Shown here: positions 25,201 through 37,200 of the stretch, one piece after another
How positions within the stretch are numbered: position 1 is the stretch's first letter
Layout: each line of letters begins with the position of its first letter
Source: Brasenia schreberi
Taxonomy: Eukaryota; Streptophyta; Magnoliopsida; Nymphaeales; Cabombaceae
NCBI GenBank assembly: GCA_036023115.1
Contig: JAYKKT010000091.1
Span: forward strand, 29,454,001-29,518,000
Length of the DNA stretch: 64,000 nucleotides
Direction: 5' to 3'
The notes under the pieces: model-generated
The model's database searches: none
Told to the model about the DNA's origin: nothing
What the model saw: only the letters and a program-made list of their open reading frames with translations
Translations under genes and position numbers: made by a program

Positions 25201-28200
25201 TAATCTTTTTAATGAAAATAAAGATGTTAGTATTAGTTTAGGAGATTTAGCCAAGTCAGAAAAGTATATAAACCATAATTTCTACCGACGTATTCAAAAG
25301 AATGAAGTCAAAGAGGCTCTTAAACATATGAAGAGTGGTAAATCGGTAGGACCAGATAATATTCCTATAAAAGTTTGGAAAATATTAGGAGAAATAGGAA
25401 TCACTTGGCTCACAAGACTATTTAATGAAATATGAAACAACCAAAAGATGCCCGAGGAATGGAGAGAAAGTACACTTATACCCGTATATAAGAACAAGGG
25501 AGACATTCAAAATTGTGCGAATTATCGAGGTATCAAGTTAATGAGTCATACTATGAAATTATGGGAAAGAATTATCGAACGTAGGTTAAGACAAGTATCA
25601 AGTACAACAGAGAACCAATTTGGATTTATGCCAGGTAGATCTACTATTGAAGCGATTCACCTTTTGAGACGTCTTATGGAACATTTTAGAGCAAAAAAGA
25701 AAGACCTTCACATGATATTTATTGATGTAGAAAAAGCTTATGATAGGGTACCGAGGGAGGTTCTTTGGAGAACTTTGGAAAAAAGAGGTATCCCATTGAC
25801 ATATATTAACCTTATAAGAGACATGTATGATGGTGCAAAAACATGTGTGAGGACTCATGAAGGAACGACAGACTTCTTTGAAGTTAATATTGGGTTACAT
25901 CAAGGATCAACTTTAAGTCCATACTTATTTATAACGGTGATGGATGAGTTAACAAAACATATTCAAGATGAAGTACCTTGGTGTATGTTATTTGCAGATG
26001 ACATTGTATTAGTGGAGGAGTCTAAGGAAAAAGTTAATAGAAAATTGGAACTATGGAGAGACACATTAGAAAACAAAGGCCTCCGACTTAGTAGAACAAA
26101 GACAGAATATATGGAATGTAAGTTTGATCATTTGGCTACTTCAGAGGACATAGAAATTAAAATTGGCACACATTGCATTCCCCAAAAGGAAACTTTTAAA
26201 TACCTAGGGTCAATTTTTCAAAGTGATGGAAGAATTGATGGAGATGTTACGCATAGAATTAATGCTGGTTGGTTAAAATGGAGAGGAGCATCAGGTATTC
26301 TTTGTGATAAGAAGATACCATTAAAATTAAAAGGTAAATATTATAGAGCAGCAGTTAGGCCTGCCATGTTTTATGGTTTTGAGTGTTGGGCAGTTAATCA
26401 TCAACATGTACAAAAGATGTCTGTGACAGAAATGAAGATGTTGAGATGGATGAGTGGTCATACAAGAAAAGACCGTATACATAATGAGGTTATTAGAAAC
26501 AAATTAGGAGTGGCACCAATAGAGGATAAAATGAGAGAACATCGTTTAAGATGGTTTGGACATATAGAAAGAAGATCAAAAGAAGAACCTGTAAGAAGGT
26601 TAGAAAAACTAAATTTGGAAAGTATTAAAAGAGGTAGAGGACGACCACAAAAGTGTTGGAAAGAAACAATAAAGAATGATCTAGCTTATTGTGAGTTAAC
26701 TGCTAACATGGAGATCTGTGGAAACAAAGAATCCATGTAGCCGACCCCGTCTAGTATGGGAAAAGGCTTAGTTGTTGTTGTTGTTGTTGTTGTTGTCCTT
26801 TGAAGTAACCAAATGATCAAACTTACATTCCATATATTCTGTCTTTGTTCTACTAAGTCGGAGGCCTTTGCTTTCTAATGTTTCTCTCCATAGTTCCAAT
26901 TTTCTATTAACTTTTTCCTTAGACTCCTCCACTAATGCAATGTCATCTGCAAATAACATATACCAAGGTACTTCATCTTGAATATGTTTTGTTAACTCAT
27001 CCATCACCATTATAAATAAGTATGGACTTAAAGTTGATCCTTGATAATATTAACTTCAAAAAAGTCTGTCGTTCCTTCATGAGTCCTCACACATGTTTTT
27101 GCACCATCATACATGTCTCTTATAAGGTTAATATATGTCAATGGGATACCACTTTTTTCCAAAGTTCTCCAAAGAACCTCTCTCGATACCCTATCATAAG
27201 ATTTTTCTAGATCAATAAATATCATGTGAAGGTCTTTCTTTTTTGCTCTAAAATGTTCCATAAGACGTCTCAAAAGGTGAATCGCTTCAATAGTAGATCT
27301 GCCTGGCATGAATCCAAATTGGTTCTCTGTTGTACTTTATACTTGTCTTAACCTACGTTCGATAATTCTTTCCCATAATTTCATAGTATGACTCATTAGC
27401 TTGATACCTCGATAATTCGCACAATTTTTAATGTCTCCCTTGTTCTTATATATGGGTATAAGTGTACTTGCTCTCCATTCTTCGGGCATCTTTTGGTTTT
27501 TCCATATTTCATTAAATAGTCTTGTGAGCCAAGTGATTCTTATTTCTCCTAGTATTTTCCAAACTTCTATAGGAATATTATCTGGTCCTACCGATTTACC
27601 ACCCTTCATATGTTTAAGATTCTCTTTGACTTCATTCTTTTGAATACGTCGATAGAAATTGTGGTTTATATACTTTTCTGACTTGGCTAAATCTCCTAAA
27701 CTAACGCTAACATATTTATTTTTATTAAAAAGATTATAAAAATAGTTTTTCCATCTATTTCTTATATCATCATTTGCCACTAGAATTTTTGCTTCACTAA
27801 CGGCCTTTTTTGCTTCCTTCTTTGCTTTCTTATAAGCTTCTAAAGTTTTACTAGTTTTCTTAGCATAATGTAATTTGTAACATGCTCTCTTTGCCTTGAT
27901 TTTTTTTTGTACTACTTCACTCCACCACCAAGCTTCTTTTTGTACCGATACACCTCCCTTCGATACCCCTAATACATCTTTCGCCACTTTCCTAATATGT
28001 ATAGCCATATTGTTCCACATATCACAGGGTGTGCCAACATAATTCCAAACATCTCCTTGAAGGACTTTCTGTTTAAATATATCTTCTTTCTCGCTTTTGA
28101 GGTTCCACCATTTAGTCCGAATAGCTCGATGCACTCTTTTCTTCTTTGTCCATTTTTTTATTTGTAAATCTATAACTAAAAGTCGATGTTGGGTGGTTAA

Positions 28201-31200
28201 GCTTTCTCCTAGAATTACCTTACAATCTTTACAACATGCTCTATCTTTTTTTCTACAAATAAAGTAATCAATTTTTGTTTGTGATAAGCCACTCTTATAA
28301 GTAATTAAATGTTCATCTCGTTTTATGAAGATTTTATTGACTATAAAGAGATCAAATGCCATAGCAAAATTTAAAATCTCCCTACCTTCCTCGTTTATAT
28401 CTCCAAAACCAAAGTTTCCATGAATCCCTTGATATCCTAATGCCTCTTTCCCGACATGTCCATTTAAATCTCCTCCTAAACAAATCATCTCCCTTTGTGG
28501 AATCTTTTGAAACACCTTATCTAACTCTTCCCAAAAAACTGTCTTTATACTATCTTCTAGTCCTACTTGGGGTGCGTAAGCACAAACTATATTCAAAACC
28601 TCAGCTCCTAACACTAATTTTAATATCATGATTCGGTCACCATATCGTTGTATGTCTACTACACTCTCCTTTAAATTTTTATTTATGATAATACCAACTC
28701 CGTTTTGAGCCTTTTCTTTACCTGAGTACCATAATTTAAAACCTATATCATCTATCTCTTTTGCTTTTTCTCCAACCCAGTTTGTCTCTTGTAAACATAG
28801 AATATGAATCTTTCTCCGAATCATAGTATCTACCACCTCCATTAGCTTACCGGATAATGTTTCGATATTCCAATAACCAATACGAATCTTATTATCTAGG
28901 ACTAGCTTCCTTACCCCCCCGCATCCGTCCATAATCAAAATGCGGAGACCCTCTCTGAAAAATTTTCACTACATTCGGGCGACAATGTAGCGGGTCTAAC
29001 TTCTTTACCCACACCCGACCATGATGTGGGAACCCTCTCTGCAATTGATTCACTACATTCGGGCGAAAATGTAGTGGCCCTTGCTTACTTCTTACTGCAT
29101 TCGGGCTCTGCAGCACGTCGCTAGGCAGGGACGCCTCAAAGCAATGCTCATAATTTTTGTAATCCATGTTATAAAAATCCGACGAAGTTTTACGCTGGCT
29201 GTCGGAAGCCTAACACAACCCTCCTCCTTTATCCGGGCTTGGGACCGACAATGCAAGGGTGATCCCTTAGATGGGCGGAGTTAATAGTTGATACTTTATA
29301 GTTTGAGAAATATGTTTTATCTCCTATCATATGACCAGTTGTTCCAGAGTCTAATATCCATAATTGAGATGTAGGAGCAAGAGAATTACCTAGTGATATA
29401 TACGAATTCTAAGCCATAGCAGCATGAGGAGTGAATGAAGACGGCTGATCACTGAGTCTTGACTCTAGGCCTTCAATACGTTTCATTAACGATGTAATGA
29501 AATTTGCACTTACTGATGAAGCATGAGCATAGTTTTCTTTATTTTTAAGAAAATCAGGTTTGCCAATTAACATTGGTCCTTCGTGTGATGATTCTTTCCA
29601 CAATGTGAGCATTTCAACTTTTCTTTTTCTTTAAAGGATAGACATCCACAACCACTACCTCGAGTATTCTGTCCTCCACACAGAGGATTAGCTTGAAATT
29701 GTTTTTTTCCAATGAAAGTAGACTTATCAACTTCAATAAAATTCTTCTTTTCCAAACTACTTCTATCTTCTCTTAGGAGGGAATACACAGTTCCAAGAGA
29801 GAGTAATTCTTCATTTCCCATGATGTTGACTTTAACAACTTCATATTGTGAGGTTACTCTCCCATAATAAATCAGAGACCTTGCATTTTTCAGATTCTTC
29901 ATTTCTTTGCTTAGAACACGTTTAGCGTTTGATATGTAGAATTGTAGTTCATCACATAATCCATGCAACTCTGCATAATAATCATCGATAGTCTTGGTTC
30001 CTTGCTTACACCTTCTGATTTTCTCTAAGATCTCATACATTTTTGCAACATTTTTCCTTTGACAATAAGCCTCAGATAATGCTTTCCAAATATCATTGGA
30101 TGAATCAAGATAAATAAATGTTCTTCTAACTGTTCTTCTAATAGAGGGAACCATAAATTATAGTAACCAAGAGGATATTAATGCTTCTTCTTTTCTCCAT
30201 TTGGGATAATTCAAATCACTATCATTAGGACGTTGCTAGTGTCCTGAGAGATAATTCAGTCTTCCTCTAGCAATGGCTAATAATTCGACAGTTCTAGCCC
30301 ATTCAAGGTAATTTCTACCATCCAATTTGATATTCATATTCTGAAAATTGTCAACTTTCTGTTCGATAGGTAGATCGAAGTTAGAATATGGCATATCAAT
30401 GTGTTTACCCTTATCAGTCATACTCCTCTTTTATAGGATTCTTCAATAAATACAAAAAAGATAAAAAAAGAAATATTCAGGTTGCAATATTTTTCTACCA
30501 CCACACAATGCATAAATTTTTACTTTTCTTGGGAGTTTACTACCTAAATACTTGGTTAAGATCACATCTGAACATATTACTCTTCAAAAAATGACAATAT
30601 GTGTCTAGTAAAAATTTGTTTTTGTAGAAAGAGTTCACCAATATAAGGTACTTGTAACTTAAAAGACTAATATATTATTGTTTAATTATACTTAACAATT
30701 AAACAAGAGAAACAATAGTAGATCCAGTTGACCCGATATCTAGACATATAAAGTTACTTCAAAACAAGTATAGGAGGTAGTAAAATCTTGACATATCATG
30801 AACTCAATCATTTTACCAAACCGAGGCTTGTTTAAGACCATATAGAGCCCTTTTAGACGAAGAAGTTGATTTTTTGGAATGTTAAGATCGGGAGGAGGTT
30901 CCCTGTAGACCTCTTCCCTTAGTCATATGTTTAAAAACACATTCTTAACATTCATTTGAAAGATGTTCCGGTTTTTTGGTTTTTAATTGCACTAAGAGAA
31001 ATAAGAGTTCTAACAACGGTCATTCTAGCTACTCGGGTAAAGGTTTCTTCATAATCAATTTCATACTCTTGCGAGTATCTTTTGGCTATTAGCCTAGCTT
31101 TATATCGTTCTATGGTACCATCACCATTAGTCGTGATTTTGTATACACATTTATATCCTATTGGTTTGTTAATTTGAGGACGTATAACAATTTCTCATAT

Positions 31201-34200
31201 TTGAGTTCTGTGTAGGGCATCCAATTCCTCATTCATAGCATGAATCCAGTTGGGATGTTTGACCTTCCTTAAATGTCTTAGATTTTTTTATGGCTAAAAT
31301 TGTAGTCAATAGGTCTCTATGTCTTGGTGAAAAACTTTTATAAGAGATGAACCTATCAGGAGATCTAGATTTCCTATTGGATTTTCTTAGAGTACGTTCA
31401 ATAGTTTTCATACTTCTCCTAGTGTAATGTCTTTCAAAAGGAGTTAAAATGGGCCTAGAAGATATTGATTTGTCATGTTGACTTTCTACGTTTCTTTTTG
31501 TATCACCTAGAATATCACTAAAAAAGGAATATCTAGTTTTATAAATGGAATTAGTAACTTGATCGTGAAACACAAATTCATTTTCAAAGAACTTAACATC
31601 TCTTGACACATATAGCTTGTTGTTTTTGAGATCATAACATTTATAACCTTTTTTGTTTATACCATGCCCAAGAACACATATTCAATTGCGCGTGGAGATA
31701 GTTTATCTTCTTTGTTTGTAAATACAAAGCATTTACACCCAAATACTCTTAATCTATAATAGTTAGGTGTAAGTCTTGAGAAATATTTTGTAATACTGAC
31801 GAAGGCATGCGATTTATTAGATATATAAAAGTCATAATGATTTCTGCCCAAAGGTTTTTATGAACTCCACTAAATACTAACAATGTTCTAGTAGTTTCTA
31901 CAATGTGATGATGCTTTCGTTCGGCAATACCATTTTATTGGGGAGTTTTAGTAAAAGTTGTTTGGTGAAGAATGCCATGGTTTTCAAGATACCTTTGAAA
32001 TTCATTTGACAGAAAAGTTGGAAATTGAGAAATCTTTGTTTTGAAGATGTCCTATTTTATCCACCTTTAATTTGGTTCCGTCGGTGGTAAATACACATGA
32101 ATGAATCAAAATGTTTCCTTCTACACGAAGTGAAAAGCTTTTGATTAAAGTCATGAAATAAAGCACCTAAATGAAGTAACTAAGAAGTCATACCTTGAGT
32201 GTTATGAGTGAAAGTAGAACATACGGGGCCAATGATTGCCTTCTCCTTGTCTTTCATTAAGAACTTTTAATCAAGACTTTAAACTTAATGAAAATACCTT
32301 ATAGCGAGGAGTATTCTTTCTTCAATCAATGAGAAAGCAATTCACAAGAGAACCAAGATACTTTTTCCCCCTTAAACATTTTCTTCCACGTGGCCTGCTT
32401 CCCAATGCAACCCCATGAGCAATTAAAGCTTTGGATAAATGCACAACTTTGACACGTTTCCTGAGGTAACAACTTATTAATCATGAAGAGCAGATAGGAT
32501 CTAATACCATGTAATGAAGATGATACTTCAACGTGTTGAATGAAGCCGTTGGGCACTGCCCAACAGCTAGTAAAGTAGCTCTGGTGCCAGGTGGTCCTAA
32601 TTGTCTTGGTACCTGATTACATGTATTTTAACATGTTAGCAACTAAACATGCTTGAGAGGGTATTGAGGTATGCTAATTTGAACATATTATAAAATATAT
32701 ATTCATTACATAGTATATATAAACATATGATATATTATATAAAAGATATGATATACAACAACAACTAAGCCTTTTCCCATACTAGATGGGGTCGGCTAAA
32801 AAGATATGATATATGTATTGTAAATATATATGTATGCATTTAACTATATATTATATAGTAACTATCTATATACTTGAAAGATAGATTAATATAGTTTAAG
32901 AGGATTGACATGACATTACTTGGGCCAAGCCCAGCCTGTACTTTTGCAGCCAGGGTTTTGACTGCTCAGGCTGCTAACATGGTTGGATGGGCTGATCGGT
33001 ATCCTGTCTATCTTTTACGTCCTTGAAGTAGCATGTCCAGGTCAGATTTCATGAGATCGATGGTTTTTCCTTCAGCTTCCTTGTTTCTAAGTGCCATTCT
33101 GGCAGCTGTTTTTCCAGAAGAAGGGAGGCACATGGCACATACTGTCACGAATTATTTCCTTTGTAAGATACTTCCACTGGGTAACATATCTGTGGAGCCT
33201 CTGATTAGATCTTCCTCACAACCATTTCAGAAATTTGACTTGTTTCAAATGAACTTTGGATACATTCATCAATAGCTCTCTCTCTCTGTGAATTCCCATA
33301 TTTATTGCTTTGGGGATCATTGATGTTGGCACGTAAGAGGGAATTATTTAGGGTTGCCTCTTTTATCTCTCTAACTAAAGAAAGGGAGACTTCATCTTCT
33401 GTTGCAAGTGATTTTCTTTAACTTAAACAAGGTTGTAAAGAGTCATGAATGAGTTACTTGCACACAGACTGTCATGTTTCCCTATCCATCATCCTTTTAG
33501 GTTATTGTATCTTGGTCATTAGAAAATCTTTCATATATGATGATTCTTGTCGTGTTGGTGTTTTTATTGTCTTGAAAGCTTATTCTTGTAAGTTTTTAAT
33601 AGTCACTCAGGTTGAGATCGAATGAACTGAAGCTGGAAAAGCAACTGGAATCCGCAACTGCTGAAATATCTTCGTACAAGTACTCGTCATTCCATTTTTC
33701 GTAGCATATCTTGTTTGTTCAATTTTCTTTTTCCTTTTTTCAACTTTGATGTTCCTGGAAATGAATGGATTCCTAAATAGTGAAATTCATTTCTTGTTGA
33801 TGCAACCTATCCTTGTGATATGCTTGGAATTATGTTGGTACACCTTGTGATATGTGGAACAATATGGCTATACATATTAGGAAAGTGGTGAAAGATGTAT
33901 TAGGTGAATCTAAGGGAGAAAGAAGCTTGGTGATGGAGTGAGGTGCAAGATAAAATCAAGGCAAAGAAGCCATGTTACAAATTACATTATGCTAAGAAGA
34001 GTGTGAAACTTTAGAGGCTTATAAGAAAGCAAAGAAAGAAGGGGAAAAGGCCATAAGTGAAGCAAAAGATAAAATTTGGGAGGATTTATATAAAAAACTC
34101 AACTCAAAAAAGGGTGAAAGAGATATTTTTAGGTTAGTTAAGGCTAGAGATAAGAAAACTAAAGATCTTAATTTTGTTAGATGCTTCAAAGACGAGGATG

Positions 34201-37200
34201 AGAAAATTCTAGTGACAAATGATGATATAAAAAATAGATGAAAAATTTACTTTTATAAGCGTTTTAATTATAAAGATGTTAGTATTAGCTTAGGAGAGTT
34301 AGCCAAATCAGATAAGTATATAAACCACAATTTCTACTGACATATTCAAAAGAACATGATGGGTGGTAAATTTGTAGGACCAAACAATATTCTTATAGAA
34401 GTTTGGAAAATCCTAGGAGAGACAAGAATCACTTGGCTCAAAAGATTATGTAATGATGAAAAACCAAAAGATGCTCAAGGAATAGAGAGAGAGTACACTT
34501 ACACCCATATACAAGAACAAATGAGACATTCAAAATTGTGCGAATTATCGAGGTATCAAGTTAATGAGCCATACTATCAAATTATGGGAAAAAATATCGA
34601 ATGTAGGTTAAGACAAGTATCGAGTATAACAAAGAACTAGTTTGGATTCATGTCGGGCATTTCTTCTATTGAAGTGATTCACCTTTTGAGAGGTCTTATA
34701 AAATATTTTAAAGCAAAAAAGAACGACCTTCACATGATACTTAGTGATCTAGAAAAAGCTTACGATAGGGTACCAAGGGATGTTCTTTGAAAAACCTTAA
34801 AAAAAAGAGATATCCCATTGACATACATAAACCTTATAATGCCTGAGGAACGGAGAGCAAGTACACTTATACCCATATATAAGAACAAGGGAGACATTCA
34901 AAATTGTGCGAATTATCGAGGTATCAAGTTAATGAGTCATACTATGAAATTATGGGAAAGAATTATCGAACGTAGGTTAAGACACATATCAAGTACAACA
35001 GAGAACCAATTTGGGTTCATGCCAGGCAGATCTACTATTGAAGCGATTCACCTTTTGAGACGTCTTATAGAACATTTTAGAGCAAAAAAGAAAGACCTTC
35101 ACATGATATTTATTGATCTAGAAAAAGCTTATGATAGGGTACCGATGGAGGTTCTTTGGAGAACCTTGGAAAAAAGAGGTATCCCATTGACATATATTAG
35201 CCTTATAAGAGACATGTATGATGGTGCAAAAACATGTATGAGGACTCATGAAGGAACGACAGACTTCTTTGAAGTTAATATTGGGTTACATCAAGGATCA
35301 ACTTTAAGTCCATACTTATTTATAATGGTGATGGATGAGTTAACAAAACATATTCAAGATGAAGTACCTTGGTGTATGTTATTTGCAGATGACATTGTAT
35401 TAGTGGAGGAGTCTAAGAAAAAAGTTAATAGAAAATTGGAACTATGGAGAGAAACATTAGAAAGCAAAGGCTTCCGACTTAGTAAAACAAAGACAGAATA
35501 TATGAAATGTAAGTTTGATCATTTGGTTACTTCAGAGGACATAGAAATTAAAATCGTCACACATCATCCCCAAAAGGAAAGTTTTAAATACTTATATGGT
35601 CAATTTTTCATATTTATGGAAGAATTGATGGAGATGTTGCGTACAAAATTAATGCAGTTTGGTTAAAGTGGAGAGGAGCATCAGGTATTCTTTGTGACAA
35701 GAAGATACCATTAAAGTTAAAATATAAATATTATAGAGCATCAATTAGACCTGTCATATTTTATGGTTTTGTGTGTTGGGCAGTTAATCATCAATATGTA
35801 TAAAAGATGTCTGTAGTAGAAATGAAGATGCTTAGATGGATGAGTGGTCATACAAGGAACAATCATATACATAATGAGGTTATTAGAAACAAATTGGGAG
35901 TAACACCAATAGAGGATAAAATAAGAGAATATTGTGTAAGATGGTTTGGACATAAAAAAAGAAGATCAAAAGAAGCGTGTGTAAGAATGTATGAAAAAAT
36001 AGATTTTGAAAGTAGTAAAAGAGGTAGAGGACGACCACAAAAGTGTTGGAAAGAAACAATAAAGAATGATCTAGCTTATGTTGAGTTAACTGCTAACATG
36101 GCACATGATAGGGCTTTGTGGAAACAAAGAATCCATGTAGCCAACCCCGTCTAGTATGGAAAAAGGATTAGTTGTTTTATTGTTTTGCAACCTACAGTTT
36201 AAGGGACTTGGTGAAAACTACACTCCTCTTGTCACCATATAAGAAGTTGGTACTAATTAATTTCATGTTTCCTCTTGCACAATCCAGATATGACATGGTT
36301 GAGTTAAGCACCAGGATTGATGCGTACATCTGGTCAAAGTGCGTTTCTCAGACTGGAAATGAACAATCTGGCTTCCCATATCTTGATGGCATATTAGCCT
36401 CATGCTAAAATGCATGACATTTGCAAGATATTACCCAAGTCAAAATCTGCTGGATTAGGGAGCAATGACAATTAATGAAGGCATCTTGATTTGTCTAGCA
36501 TGCAGTCCTGAACAGTGCTGAATAAGGGTCAGTTTGCACTTGGCAGAAACTATATGAGATTTGCATTGAGTGGCAACGTCAGTAACTTCATATACATTGG
36601 AATATTACTTTTCTTCTCTATTTCTTTTATCTACGACTTCATTACAGAGACGTCTTATGGAACATTTTAGTGTATTGATCTAGAAAAAGCTTCTGATAGG
36701 GTGCCAAAAGATGTTCTTTGGAGAATCTTGAAAAAAAGAGGTATCCCATTGACATACATAAATCTTATACGAGACATGTACGATGGTGCAAAAACATGTG
36801 TGAGGACTTGTGAAGGAATGACTGACTCATTTAAAGTTAATATTGGGTTACATTAGGGATCAATTTTAAGTCTATGTTTATTTATATTGGTCATTGATGA
36901 GTTAACAAAACATATTCATGATGAAGTACCTTAGTGTATGTTATTTGCAGATGAGTCTAAGGAAAAAGTTAATAGGAAATTGGAACTATGGATTGAAACG
37001 TTAGAAAGTAAAGGCTTCCGACTTAGTAGAACAAAGACATAATATATGGAATGTAAGTTTGATCATTTGGGTACTTTAGAGGACATAAAAATTAAGATTG
37101 ACACACGTTGCATCCCTCACAAGAAAAGCTTTAAATACCTAGGACCATTTTTTTAGAGTGATGGAAAAATTGATTGAGATGTTATGCATAGAATTAATGT

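Larger units (their letters stand above)
22930..29282 (-). mobile_element. Near full-length RTE LINE with 18-bp TSD, itself split by another RTE
   Basis: Identical 18-bp repeats AATAGTTGATACTTTATA at 22912-22929 and 29283-29300 mark target-primed insertion into Copia remnant 1. On the minus strand the 5' end is at 29282 and the (TTG)n tail, seen as (caa)n, is at 22930. The order is a 5' region with two 'cccgaatgtagtg' repeats, apurinic-type endonuclease, RT with FADD, a 3' domain and the tail, with no RNase H or LTR; this is the RTE-clade plan. A + strand RTE (24611-26794) is nested in it with its own 18-bp TSD. The 3' end is present in three tandem units. Removing the nested copy and two extra 3' units leaves about 3.1 kb, a normal size for plant RTEs. 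Confidence 0.93.
21768..30421 (-). pseudogene. Ty1-copia remnant 1, split by an RTE insertion
   Basis: Read on the minus strand. Gag starts at 30421 ([20 protein letters not shown]) and continues at 30154-29567 ([20 protein letters not shown], ending with the zinc knuckle [14 protein letters not shown]). After the RTE at 22930-29282 the order resumes with a GAG-pre-integrase piece (22742-22557, [15 protein letters not shown]). Integrase follows (22524-22282, [20 protein letters not shown]), then RT (22154-21834, [27 protein letters not shown]). RT ends abruptly after the FDTKEQFG region, so RT palm, RNase H and the 3' LTR are missing. The RTE is inserted between protease and GAG-pre-integrase and is bounded by an 18-bp duplication of Copia sequence. 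Frames are broken elsewhere too, so the element is dead. Confidence 0.88.

Noticed and set aside
24611..26794. Horizontal transfer of the RTE family from animals
   Set aside because: RTE elements are known for such transfer, but one window without database comparison cannot support it for this family.
24611..29282. Opposite-strand RTE halves as a functional inverted-repeat locus
   Set aside because: The TSDs show a simple nested insertion. A hairpin RNA is possible but nothing in the sequence shows it.
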